DNA of 64,000 nt from Saccharicrinis sp963666825. Lineage in GTDB: Bacteria > Bacteroidota > Bacteroidia > Bacteroidales > Marinilabiliaceae. Under the pieces are notes generated by a model. That model was not told where the DNA came from. It made no database searches and saw only the letters and a program-made list of their open reading frames with translations. The first letter of the stretch is position 1, and every line of letters begins with the position of its first letter. The translations under genes were made by a program, and so were the position numbers. Below are positions 25,745 through 35,172 of this stretch, piece after piece. Where the stretch lies: contig OY763044.2 of the NCBI GenBank assembly GCA_963666825.2, positions 4,340,001-4,404,000 of the forward strand, given 5' to 3'.

Positions 25745-28700
25745 ACCAGTTCTACAATTGGTTTAAATCCCATAACAATAATATCATCAACCTGCTCATG
25801 GTCTCCCATCCATTCTTCCAGTTTTTGATGAAGAATGGCTTTCTGGTCATCTGCAGGTAATTTATGTATATTCAACAACAAATGCCTAAATCGTCGGTAT
25901 TTAAACTTCTTGCCTTCACTACCTCCAAACTGATCAACATATCCATCCGAGAAAATATAAAAAGTATCATTGGGTTCTATACTAAGTTCATTTTTTGAAT
26001 AATGCAGTTCGCTATTAGATAAATAACCAATAGCAAAACGATCTCCACGATAAACAAATATCTCGTTATTTCTAACTAAATACAGCGGATTATAGGCACC
26101 TGCATAAGTAAGCTTTCTGTTTTTCTTATCTATCACACATAAAGCGATATCCATTCCATCATTAACAGCTTGCTTTCTATTATCCACATTTTCTGCATCT
26201 TTTCGAAACGTGGTTATAACTTCCTGACTTAATCGATCTAATATCAGGGCAGGACAATCAATATCTGAAGTTGTTACAATACTCTTAAGCATATCATACG
26301 CAATAATAGACATAAAAGCACCAGGAACTCCATGACCAGTACAATCTACTGCTGCTACAAATAACTTATCTCCATTATCATAAAACCAATAAAAATCACC
26401 ACTTACCAAATCTTTTGGTCTGTAATAAATAAAAGAATCAGGCAGAGCAGATTTTATTTTCTTTTCATCCGGCAATATCGACTCCTGAATTCTTTTGGCA
26501 TAATAAATACTATCCGTTAAGCTTTGGTTTATCTTTGAAAGCATTTCTTTTTGCGCCTCAATCTTCTTCTTATCTGAAGCCTTTTCTTCAAGAGATTTAT
26601 ATGCGTTTTTATAATGCCTGATTCTATAATTAATAATTGATTGAACTAAAAATATCAGCGCAATTAAATAAAATGCATATGCATAATTCGACATCCAAAT
26701 TGGAGGAGTAATCTTTATCACTATGCTAATTGGATCTTCTGTCCATTCATATTCACTATTTGCACCTTTAATATGCAAGGTATATTGACCTGAAGGTAAA
26801 TCAGAAAAATCAACCTCATTTTCAACAGAAATAGGTCTCCAATCATCATCAAAGCCTTCCAGATAGACCTGGAATTTATTCCTCAATGGTTCGGTGAATT
26901 CCAATACCGCAAAACGAACTTTAAGATTTGAACTTTTTCTGTATTTCAAGAAGATTTCTTTTTCATCCCCCCTGAATGCCTTAATCTTTTTACCCTTATG
27001 GTACAATTCCATCGAAGTAATTACAACATTAGGCTTTATTCTACCCAGATGAAGTGAATCTGTATTCAAATGAGCAATACCTCCAACACCACCAAAATAT
27101 AATAATCCGGAATCATCTCTAGCCGTAGCATTTCTATTAAAAACATAGGCAGGCAATCCATCCTTTACATCAAAATTAAATATCATATCATCCTTATCAA
27201 TCAATGATATTCCTCTATTTGTTCCGAGCCAGATGCCTGAGTTTTTATCATAAACAATGCTATTAACCATATCGTTGGCCATGCCATCCATATGAGAGAA
27301 AAACCTTAGTTTTTGAGTGATTTTATCAAAAACAATAACACCCGCATTTGTACCAAACCAAATCTCTCTGTTTTCATCTTCAGTAATAGACAATACAGCG
27401 TTTCCACTATAAAAAGATGCTGAATCATTTATATTTTTTAGATTCTCAAACCCTACAAAGGATTCCTTTTTACGATCAATAAAATTCACTCCTTTATTAG
27501 TTCCAATCCACAAAATGCCTTCTGAATCATTAAACAGAGTATTTACCTCATCACCACACAAACTCTTATCTTGATTTGCTTCGGCAAAATAATTTGTGAC
27601 CTGCAAACCATCATACCTATATAATCCAAATTGAGTCCCAAACCAAATATTACCCCTGTAGTCTTCTTGTATAGTATTTATTGCATTTTGCTTTAGAAGA
27701 GTCGATACCTCACTATCGCTTGAATATGAAAACGGAGATATCGTACCCCTTTCTTTATAATATACATAAATACCATTAGCAGTTCCAATCCAAAGTCTGT
27801 TCTTAGAGTCTTCACACATACATAAAACAATATCTTTGTTTACTGTGTAAAGAGAATAATTAACAGGATAATTATAAATACCTTCAGTTTCTTTATCTAT
27901 TATTTTAATTCCTTTATCTGCTGTCCCTAACCATATTTTACCACTATCATCAATATGAATAGCCCTAACATCAACACCTTTTAATTCATCCAATTTCCCA
28001 TTTTCACCTCTTAGAGCTTTAAATCGTTTGGGCTTAAAATCAACCTTTAATAAACCATTATATTTTGTTCCAATCCACAATAAACCGGATTTATCCTCTG
28101 TAATAGAAGTAATATACTTATCGGAAATGAAGTTAGCAGGTTTATTGTATATATCTGAAGAATTATAGTATAACAGATCTTGAACTGGATCATGATTCAA
28201 AATGCGAATTCCATTTGTAGTACCTATAAATATTCTTCCAGAAGAATGATTAACTGCACATTGAATACTATTTTGACTCTCGCCTGATAAATTGATACGT
28301 TTTAATGCATACTCGCCAGAGCTTAAAGAAGAAAGATTATAAACACCTCCACTTCCTGCAACTAAAGTAGCTTGATTTGATATCGGTAAAATTGTAGTAA
28401 CAGTTCCTAAAGATTTAGATAAGTTTTCTGAAAAATTATCGAGTTGAATTCTTTCATACAATTTTTCTGTTTTATTAAACTGAGAAATCCCATCATTTGT
28501 TCCTATCCATACATAAGAAGAAGAGTTTATTAATATAGGAACATTATAATTAACGTGATGCTTGAAAATATTACTGTATAGGCTATATTTTACGATACTG
28601 TTTGAATTTGGATCAAAGTTTATCAGAAAATTATCTGTCTTTATCCATAATGTTGAATCATGATCGAAACTTAATCCCAACACATTATCTTCAGGCATTA

Positions 28701-29127
28701 ATACTCCATTTTTACCTTCTGAAGTATAGGCTGTAAATTCTTCTGTTTTGCTATCCCACTTGTTTAATCCATTTCCAATGGTCCCAATCCATAAATCTCC
28801 ATTCGAATCTTCTGTAATACATTGAATATAATTTCCGGAAATGGAATTGGGCTTACCTACTTCATGCCTGAATATATCGAATGAATAACCATCATAGCGA
28901 TTTAATCCATCCATAGTTCCTACCCATAGAAATCCCTGACTATCCTGATAAATACTAGTAATAGAATTCCCTGACAACCCGTCTTGTACAGTTAAAGAAG
29001 TTAAAGTTGCTTCTAATTCACTGCCTGAGGCTTGAACAATACTAAAATTACTAATACAGAACAGAATTATAAATAAAATATAATTACTGAATTTAGCTCT
29101 ATAACCTGTTGAAATAATAGCTCCCAT
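25741..29127 (-). CDS. Periplasmic propeller sensor with cytoplasmic SpoIIE-type phosphatase
   Basis: An 1128-aa membrane sensor. After an N-terminal hydrophobic segment (about 16-34) come roughly a dozen two-component-regulator propeller repeats (pattern xWIGT.xG, two beta-propellers), then a Y_Y_Y domain (about 720-800), a membrane span near 812-830, a coiled coil, and a PP2C/SpoIIE phosphatase (about 870-1120) with SGDFYWFY, AAVDCTGHGVPGAFMS and FYIFSDGYVDQFGG. It lacks histidine kinase and receiver parts, so the output is Ser/Thr dephosphorylation, probably of an anti-sigma antagonist. No such partner is visible nearby. Its stop overlaps the stop of the oxidoreductase gene. Confidence 0.9.
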   Translation of the reverse strand: MGAIISTGYRAKFSNYILFIILFCISNFSIVQASGSELEATLTSLTVQDGLSGNSITSIYQDSQGFLWVGTMDGLNRYDGYSFDIFRHEVGKPNSISGNYIQCITEDSNGDLWIGTIGNGLNKWDSKTEEFTAYTSEGKNGVLMPEDNVLGLSFDHDSTLWIKTDNFLINFDPNSNSIVKYSLYSNIFKHHVNYNVPILINSSSYVWIGTNDGISQFNKTEKLYERIQLDNFSENLSKSLGTVTTILPISNQATLVAGSGGVYNLSSLSSGEYALKRINLSGESQNSIQCAVNHSSGRIFIGTTNGIRILNHDPVQDLLYYNSSDIYNKPANFISDKYITSITEDKSGLLWIGTKYNGLLKVDFKPKRFKALRGENGKLDELKGVDVRAIHIDDSGKIWLGTADKGIKIIDKETEGIYNYPVNYSLYTVNKDIVLCMCEDSKNRLWIGTANGIYVYYKERGTISPFSYSSDSEVSTLLKQNAINTIQEDYRGNIWFGTQFGLYRYDGLQVTNYFAEANQDKSLCGDEVNTLFNDSEGILWIGTNKGVNFIDRKKESFVGFENLKNINDSASFYSGNAVLSITEDENREIWFGTNAGVIVFDKITQKLRFFSHMDGMANDMVNSIVYDKNSGIWLGTNRGISLIDKDDMIFNFDVKDGLPAYVFNRNATARDDSGLLYFGGVGGIAHLNTDSLHLGRIKPNVVITSMELYHKGKKIKAFRGDEKEIFLKYRKSSNLKVRFAVLEFTEPLRNKFQVYLEGFDDDWRPISVENEVDFSDLPSGQYTLHIKGANSEYEWTEDPISIVIKITPPIWMSNYAYAFYLIALIFLVQSIINYRIRHYKNAYKSLEEKASDKKKIEAQKEMLSKINQSLTDSIYYAKRIQESILPDEKKIKSALPDSFIYYRPKDLVSGDFYWFYDNGDKLFVAAVDCTGHGVPGAFMSIIAYDMLKSIVTTSDIDCPALILDRLSQEVITTFRKDAENVDNRKQAVNDGMDIALCVIDKKNRKLTYAGAYNPLYLVRNNEIFVYRGDRFAIGYLSNSELHYSKNELSIEPNDTFYIFSDGYVDQFGGSEGKKFKYRRFRHLLLNIHKLPADDQKAILHQKLEEWMGDHEQVDDIIVMGFKPIVELV

Positions 29128-29150
29128 ATTAGTGGCTAAAAGTAATAATT

Positions 29151-29158
29151 CAAATCTA
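29151..29158 (-). promoter_or_regulatory. -7 element of the propeller/SpoIIE gene
   Basis: On the minus strand TAGATTTG matches TAnnTTTG, 23 nt before the ATG. No TTG at the preferred 20-nt spacing. Confidence 0.4.
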
Positions 29159-29223
29159 CAATATTCAAGCTTTAAATTAAAAACAACTTTAATTTTTAAA
29201 ATTTCATTTAAAATTAACAGTAT

Positions 29224-29241
29224 ACCATTATTGACAATGGT
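29224..29241 (-). terminator. Weak stem-loop after citrate synthase
   Basis: ACCATT (29224-29229) and AATGGT (29236-29241) pair with a 6-nt loop, 19 nt past the citrate synthase stop. No T tract follows on the minus strand, so termination here is doubtful. Confidence 0.25.
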
Positions 29242-29260
29242 TTAACTTTAATCTTATACT

Positions 29261-30571
29261 TTATTTTAAATTAGCCTTTTCCATAAACCACGCAAGATTC
29301 TGAGACTTTGGACGTTCAATTGGCAAACCATAAAGTCTGTCCCATATTAACTGAGTCAAAACTCCAAGTGCCCTTGAAACTCCAAACAAAACAGTATATA
29401 TTGGAAATTCAGTTATTCCATAACTAGTTAATAATGAGCCAGAAATAGCATCTACATTTGGCCATGGATTTTTTACCTTTCCAGTTTCAGCCAATACTTC
29501 CGGTACTACATTGTAAATCTTTCTTACTAAAGAAATATATGGTGCATCAGGAATATATTTATTAGCAAAATCAAGTTGAACCTGAAAGCGTGGGTCCGTT
29601 TTTCTTAAAACAGCATGTCCATAACCAGGTATTACTTGTCCTTTGCTTAATGTTTCTCTAGCATATTCTCTAATTTGATCTTCAGTAGGATCTTCACAAC
29701 CTATTTCGCGTTTCATTTTATTTAACCAATGCATTACATCCTGGTTAGCCATACCATGAAGAGGCCCTGCTAAACCATTCATCCCTGCAGAGAAACTATA
29801 ATAAGGATTTGATAATGCAGATCCTACAAGGTGGGTGGCATGAGCTGAAACATTTCCTCCTTCATGATCAGAGTGTATCAATAAATAAAGACGCATCAAT
29901 CTTTTAACTTCCTCACTATCATGCCCCATCATATGAGCTAAGTTACCAGCCCAATCTAAAGAAGGATCAATAGGAATATGATTTCCCTGATGGAAAACTC
30001 TTCGATATATATAAGCAGCAATAATAGGAAGTCTAGATATTAAGTCCATAACACCTTCATAAGTTGGATCCCAATAATCTTTCTTATCCATTCCTACCAA
30101 ATAGGCTTTTCTAAATTGTGATTGAGTTGACATTGCCAAAATAGCAGTATTAAACTGAATCATAGGGTGAGCATCTTTGGGTAATGCTTCAATCACATCA
30201 AAAACATGTGATGGAATTCCCTGAGCTCTTTTAGCCCATTGCTCACTAATATATCTTACATCATCAGCGGTTGGAAGCTCACCTGTTAACATCAGGTAAA
30301 AAATACCTTCAGGAAGAGGTTCTCCATCCTCATGAATTTTTGGTAATACATCTTTTAGTTCAGGAATAGAATATCCTCTAAAACGAATTCCTTCTTCAGG
30401 ATCTAATTTTGAAGTACAGGTTAACAAGCTAACCATTCCTTTCATACCGGTTAACACCTGTGCCATGGTAACATCCTGTATCTTTACATCCCCATGTTCT
30501 TTAACCAATTTTCTTACTTTTTCAGCTTTAGGTATGGCTATTTGCAGTAATTTTTCTTTTATGTAGTCCAT
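29261..30571 (-). CDS. gltA: Citrate synthase, mitochondrial-like type
   Basis: Condenses oxaloacetate and acetyl-CoA to citrate. 436 aa. GLAGPLHGMANQ and PGYGHAVLRKTDPR hold two active-site histidines; SDHEGGNVSAHATHLVGSA and the long N-terminal leader domain are much closer to mitochondrial enzymes than to the E. coli hexameric type. Such synthases are known from several Bacteroidota. Single gene, behind the galM terminator. Confidence 0.95.
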   Translation of the reverse strand: MDYIKEKLLQIAIPKAEKVRKLVKEHGDVKIQDVTMAQVLTGMKGMVSLLTCTSKLDPEEGIRFRGYSIPELKDVLPKIHEDGEPLPEGIFYLMLTGELPTADDVRYISEQWAKRAQGIPSHVFDVIEALPKDAHPMIQFNTAILAMSTQSQFRKAYLVGMDKKDYWDPTYEGVMDLISRLPIIAAYIYRRVFHQGNHIPIDPSLDWAGNLAHMMGHDSEEVKRLMRLYLLIHSDHEGGNVSAHATHLVGSALSNPYYSFSAGMNGLAGPLHGMANQDVMHWLNKMKREIGCEDPTEDQIREYARETLSKGQVIPGYGHAVLRKTDPRFQVQLDFANKYIPDAPYISLVRKIYNVVPEVLAETGKVKNPWPNVDAISGSLLTSYGITEFPIYTVLFGVSRALGVLTQLIWDRLYGLPIERPKSQNLAWFMEKANLK

Positions 30572-30639
30572 AGATTTGTTTATTTGATTCTTATAAATAT
30601 AACAAATAAAAAACAGGAAAACATCATTTTTGTTTAATC

Positions 30640-30666
30640 AAAAAAGGGTATCACTAGGACACCCTT
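30640..30666 (-). terminator. Terminator after galM
   Basis: AAGGGT (30644-30649) and ACCCTT (30661-30666) form the stem; on the minus strand it is followed by a T run (A at 30640-30645). It closes the galM end of the polysaccharide locus. Confidence 0.7.
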
Positions 30667-30789
30667 CAAATAAAAATATTAAAAATTAGAATTTCTGTGA
30701 ATTATAGACTACTTAACAACTGAAATTACTGACTGTTTTTTTACTATTTGATTAACAATGGTCTTCAAAACAGATAAAAATATAATTAC

Positions 30790-31947
30790 TTATTGTACTG
30801 AAAATTTATAAACAGATATCGTATGATATACACTATCAGAATCTAAAGTAATTGGAGGAAAAGATGCTTGATTTGGCGCATCAGGAAAATGCTGTGTTTC
30901 CAGACAAAATGCTGTTCTAAAATCATCTTTCACACCACTCTTAAAAACATTCATTGACTGCATAAAATTTCCACTATAGAACTGTAATCCCGGTTCAACA
31001 GTGTACACATCCATTTGAACTCCTGAAATATCTCCTATTACACTTGCTACCAAGTTCAATGAATCATCAGACTTTTGATTTAGAACATAGTTATGATCAT
31101 ATCCTTTACCAAATTTTAATTGTTCATTTGATATTGTATCCAATCTGGACCCAATTGATGTTAGTGTTCTAAAATCAAAAGGCGTATTTTCAACATTAGT
31201 CAACTCTCCTGTCGGAATCAAGGTCTCATCTACAGGAGTATACTTATCAGCATCAATCATTAGTTTATGATTAAGAATAGAACCACTACCTTCTCCATTT
31301 AAATTAAAAAATGCATGATTTGTAAGGTTAACAGGAGTTTTTTTTTCTGTTTGAGCATGATATGAAATCTGTAAGCCATTATCTGAAGTTAACAAGTACT
31401 CTACTTCTGTGCTAAGATTTCCTGGAAATCCTTCACTCCCATCTTTTGAAAGATAATTAAGAATTAAAGACGAATCTGTGACTTGTTTTACATCCCAAAC
31501 TACATCCTGAAAACCTTTGACTCCACCGTGTAAGGTATTAACTCCATTATTTGTTGGTAAACTATACTCAGCACCATCCAAAACAAATTTGCCATTAGCA
31601 ATTCTATTTCCAACCCGACCAATTAGGGCTCCAAAATATGGCTCAGTTGAATTTTGATAATCATCAACAGATTTAAAACCAACAACAACATCGATTAAAT
31701 TTCCTTTATTATCCGGAACCCATAGTCCTACAACTCGTCCTCCGTAATTGGTTATGGCGACTTTTAGTCCATTATTATTCTCTAACCAATATAAATCCGT
31801 TAATTTACCTTCAATTTCTTTCTGAAAATTTTCATTTGTCAGATTGCATTTTTCTTCCTTGATCTCTTTCTTCTTTTCTGTTTTAACTTGACAACCAATT
31901 GTCAATATCAGGTTCAGAAGCATCAATAAACTAAAATTCTTTCTCAT
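30790..31947 (-). CDS. galM: Aldose 1-epimerase lipoprotein (galactose mutarotase family)
   Basis: Interconverts alpha and beta anomers of free aldoses released from polysaccharide. The start at 31947 gives MRKNFSLLMLLNLILTIGC, a lipoprotein signal with Cys19; the longer frame from 32022 would overlap the neighbour and bury this signal. The body shows GALIGRVGNRIA, TLHGGVKGF, NLTNHAFFNL with a catalytic histidine, and PGLQFYSGNF toward the end. Lipidation puts it in the periplasm, unlike cytosolic GalM. It starts four bases after the endo-arabinanase stop, so the two are co-transcribed. Confidence 0.9.
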   Translation of the reverse strand: MRKNFSLLMLLNLILTIGCQVKTEKKKEIKEEKCNLTNENFQKEIEGKLTDLYWLENNNGLKVAITNYGGRVVGLWVPDNKGNLIDVVVGFKSVDDYQNSTEPYFGALIGRVGNRIANGKFVLDGAEYSLPTNNGVNTLHGGVKGFQDVVWDVKQVTDSSLILNYLSKDGSEGFPGNLSTEVEYLLTSDNGLQISYHAQTEKKTPVNLTNHAFFNLNGEGSGSILNHKLMIDADKYTPVDETLIPTGELTNVENTPFDFRTLTSIGSRLDTISNEQLKFGKGYDHNYVLNQKSDDSLNLVASVIGDISGVQMDVYTVEPGLQFYSGNFMQSMNVFKSGVKDDFRTAFCLETQHFPDAPNQASFPPITLDSDSVYHTISVYKFSVQ

Positions 31948-31951
31948 AATA

Positions 31952-32953
31952 CTAATTAAAATTTGGGGTGGATAAGTTCTTAATTCCTGCAGTGTTTCCC
32001 TCAACAACAGGCCAACCATCAATCCAATTTATTTTATCCAACATTAAAACCCGTCCGGAAGGATTGTTTACATCAACCGCATGATACAAAACCCAATCGT
32101 TACCATCATTATCTGATACAATTTCTGAATTATGACCAGTTCCAACAAAACGTTCGTTTTTATGAATCAGAATCTCATGATGATTGTCCATCATTGATTG
32201 TCCTTTCTTATCCAAATATGGCCCCAGAAGTTCTTCTGATCTACCCACTACAGTTGTATAAGTACTATTTACACCTTCACAGCAAGTTCCGGTTGATGCA
32301 AACATATAATAGTAACCATCTCTTTTATGAATATAAGTTCCTTCATAAGCTGTTCCTGCAATTTGCATTCTCTCAGCTCCTGGTTTCAAACTCAACCCAT
32401 CTTCAGATAATTCTATAGCATAAATACCTCTAAAACTTCCCCAGAAAAGATATTTAGTTCCGTTATCATCAATATAAAAAGGATCAATTGAGTTTTGAAC
32501 GTCAATCTCGTTACTCCTAAAAAGCTTTCCCTGATCGGTAAAAGGCCCTTCAGGTTTATCACTTGTCGCCACACCAATACCACAAGTCCATTCTCCTCCC
32601 CAAACCGACATTGAATAATACATTACATATTTACCATCAATCAGGTTGATATCAGGAGCCCATATTCCTCCATTATGCTCAAAGTTTGGACGAGTTTCAT
32701 CCGTGAACGCAGTTCCCTTAAAGTTCCAATTTATTAAATCGTTTGATTGATAAATAGGTACATTATGAACGTCCTCGGTAGCATACAGATAAAAATTTCC
32801 ATCTTCTGCCTTAACGATTGTTGGATCCGGAAGACTTCTGTTAATGACCGGATTATTATACAAAGGCGTTTCATCAACCTTGGACTCCTTACTACAATTT
32901 GAACATCCAATTACAGTTGTACCTAAAAACAAATAGAACAATAAGTTTCTCAT
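31952..32953 (-). CDS. GH43 endo-arabinanase-like lipoprotein
   Basis: A 333-aa five-bladed propeller hydrolase with a lipoprotein signal (Cys17 in TVIGCSN). LPDPTIV holds the catalytic base Asp, SIDPFYIDD the pKa-modulating Asp and YEGTYIHK the acid Glu. YVMYYSMSVWG and YYYMFASTGTCCEG resemble endo-1,5-alpha-L-arabinanases, where the paired cysteines are frequent, as is GTGHNSEI. It likely cuts the arabinan backbone at the cell surface or in the periplasm. Thirteen bases follow the 673-aa gene's stop. Confidence 0.85.
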   Translation of the reverse strand: MRNLLFYLFLGTTVIGCSNCSKESKVDETPLYNNPVINRSLPDPTIVKAEDGNFYLYATEDVHNVPIYQSNDLINWNFKGTAFTDETRPNFEHNGGIWAPDINLIDGKYVMYYSMSVWGGEWTCGIGVATSDKPEGPFTDQGKLFRSNEIDVQNSIDPFYIDDNGTKYLFWGSFRGIYAIELSEDGLSLKPGAERMQIAGTAYEGTYIHKRDGYYYMFASTGTCCEGVNSTYTTVVGRSEELLGPYLDKKGQSMMDNHHEILIHKNERFVGTGHNSEIVSDNDGNDWVLYHAVDVNNPSGRVLMLDKINWIDGWPVVEGNTAGIKNLSTPNFN

Positions 32954-32965
32954 ATCTTTAACATT

Positions 32966-34987
32966 TTACTTTTTCATAAATTTCTCAGCACTTCCTGTAC
33001 TTAACAGTTCCCATAATGAAGCAACAGTCCAACCCGGAGCAAAATAGTTATTATAGAATCCCTTACCATTTTTACCATAATCCCAGTTTGTATGTTGAAC
33101 AACCTCTGGATAGTAACCAACTCGCTTGATACCACACATGTGTCCTTCATAAGGTAACAGTTGCATCATGCTGGTTTTAATAACATCTGCAAAAGCACTA
33201 AAACGCGGCTCATCTGTTGATTTATCTAGCCAAGATAATACATCAACTAATTCGAATATAAATACATCAATATGGTTGTTTTCTACGGATACATTTCCCC
33301 AACCTCTGGATTTCAATCCTATATCGCCTAACATCTGGCCCTGAGCAAACGGAACATCCCATGTATAATACCATGAAAGAGCGAAATAAGCAGCAGTTTT
33401 AGCCAACTCTGTATATTTCATCTGCTCCTTACCTTTTGTTGCCAATGCTAAATAATACATTGCGGTTGAAGCATATAAAGAAGCTTCCTTATCTTCACAA
33501 TTAGCATCTAAAGTCGAAGAAAAATAATCTGATTTGGATATAATCTCAGATTCTAAATAGTTTCCTGTCTTTTTTGCACTCTCCAGATAAGTTTTATTTT
33601 TAAAATATTTAGAAGCCATTACTAGAGGTAATGTTGCAGAAGGAGTACTTCCACCACTGGCATCTATTACTTTTCCTTTTTTATCAAACTTACGAGGAAA
33701 ACTACCATCACTATTCTGGATAGCCATAAAATTAGCTAACAATGTTTTTATGCGTGCTTCCCATTCAGGGTGCTTACGACCTTGTAGTTTTTCATATTTT
33801 AGGTAATGCATTATAGCATAAATACCTTCTGATTGTCGGCGAATACTATACACATTTGGCTCTTCATTATGATCAAAGTGAACAAATTCTCTGAAATATC
33901 CAGTTGGCGTAAAACCATTTGCCAGATAGCTTTCAAAGATCTTATTTGCATTTTCTTTCATTTGATCCAGACCTTTTTCTTCAGCGTATTCTAATGCGAA
34001 ATAAGCATTTAATAAAACCCTTCCGATAAAACCTATTTCAGCACCACCATTGTTAGAACAATCATAAGTCAACAGGTGAATACCAGAATAATAGTTAAGG
34101 TCTTTTTTCTCAGTGTAGCCTTCATCAAAAAAGTTTGACAAAGTCTTCTTTACAAAATCAAAATCATAATCCAGTTTTACTGATTTAGGTTGAAAGCTAT
34201 CGTAAGAATAATTCCAAATTTTAGCTACGAAATCTGAAAAATCATTTGCGCTACCCTTGTTTACTTTCCACATTAAGGTTTTTGTTTGCCCCTTCTCTAA
34301 TTTTTCAAATGCAGTAACAGATGGTGCCAATGTTAATTTACGAATATAAGTTTTAGGATTCTCCTGATAAGGAAAACCAAAAGACAACCATGTTTTACCA
34401 TCCATATTTTCAAAGCCAGTAAAGCCTATATCACTTGGCCCAGAAAGAATAACTTCTCCGGCATGAATAGCACTGTAAGCAGCTTTCTCTATTTTACTAC
34501 TTCTTATAACTGAATAATACTCTCCACTCTTTTCATTAAACACACCTGTTAATGGAGTACTCAACCTATCTTCTCTTACCATCCAGCTATCACTGGTATG
34601 AAAAGACGGAGCTTCTTTAGGTGACCTTAAATTCCTACGATACCAAAATCCTGGCATTAAGAATTGACAATCTTCATGATTAAAGTCTCCAGCCTGAACA
34701 CTTTGCTTAAAGTTAAAATATATATCCTCTAAGGCTTTGATGGTAATTATATAGGTTTGCTCATCTGCATCTTCCTTAACTACAGCATTTACCTCTACAG
34801 GTATTTTTGTTGTACTGGAATATTCAACTCCTTCACCATTTCTATTAACATCAAGTATATAAGTATCAGCATTATTTCCAGGCGTTTTCAATTCCATCCA
34901 CGCTTTTAACTCTTGCCCCAGGGACATTTGTGCGAATGAAGTAAATATACCCAATGCTAAAAATGCTTTTGTTAATTTACTATTCAT
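32966..34987 (-). CDS. Unassigned secreted (alpha/alpha)-barrel-like protein
   Basis: A 673-aa protein with signal peptide (cleavage likely after MSLGQ). The N-terminal 250 or so residues look beta-rich; the remainder has repeated helical pairs with many aromatic residues (YSGIHLLTYDCSNNGGAEIG, QNSDGSFPRKFD, SLYASTAMYYLALA, FYNNYFAPGW) as in (alpha/alpha)6-barrel glycosidases and lyases. I do not recognise the family. Placed between GH43 genes in an arabinan-type locus, it could be a side-chain or end-acting hydrolase. Catalytic residues cannot be named. Confidence 0.7.
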   Translation of the reverse strand: MNSKLTKAFLALGIFTSFAQMSLGQELKAWMELKTPGNNADTYILDVNRNGEGVEYSSTTKIPVEVNAVVKEDADEQTYIITIKALEDIYFNFKQSVQAGDFNHEDCQFLMPGFWYRRNLRSPKEAPSFHTSDSWMVREDRLSTPLTGVFNEKSGEYYSVIRSSKIEKAAYSAIHAGEVILSGPSDIGFTGFENMDGKTWLSFGFPYQENPKTYIRKLTLAPSVTAFEKLEKGQTKTLMWKVNKGSANDFSDFVAKIWNYSYDSFQPKSVKLDYDFDFVKKTLSNFFDEGYTEKKDLNYYSGIHLLTYDCSNNGGAEIGFIGRVLLNAYFALEYAEEKGLDQMKENANKIFESYLANGFTPTGYFREFVHFDHNEEPNVYSIRRQSEGIYAIMHYLKYEKLQGRKHPEWEARIKTLLANFMAIQNSDGSFPRKFDKKGKVIDASGGSTPSATLPLVMASKYFKNKTYLESAKKTGNYLESEIISKSDYFSSTLDANCEDKEASLYASTAMYYLALATKGKEQMKYTELAKTAAYFALSWYYTWDVPFAQGQMLGDIGLKSRGWGNVSVENNHIDVFIFELVDVLSWLDKSTDEPRFSAFADVIKTSMMQLLPYEGHMCGIKRVGYYPEVVQHTNWDYGKNGKGFYNNYFAPGWTVASLWELLSTGSAEKFMKK

Positions 34988-35172
34988 ATCTTTTATTTTA
35001 ATTTCTTCAACTTCTTAATACTAGCTCACTACCCTGATGCATAATATTACACCATACATTAGAATTCTACTCATCACTATTTACAATTCATCAATTCTAT
35101 CATTGAACAATAAGACCTGCTTATTAATGTTCCTTCATAACCAAACAGTACAATAGATATTCATAACTTAAT

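Noticed and set aside
31948..32022. Longer galM overlapping the endo-arabinanase gene
   Set aside because: The ATG at 31947 gives a clear lipoprotein signal and starts just after the upstream stop; the longer form would overlap by 71 bp and hide the signal.
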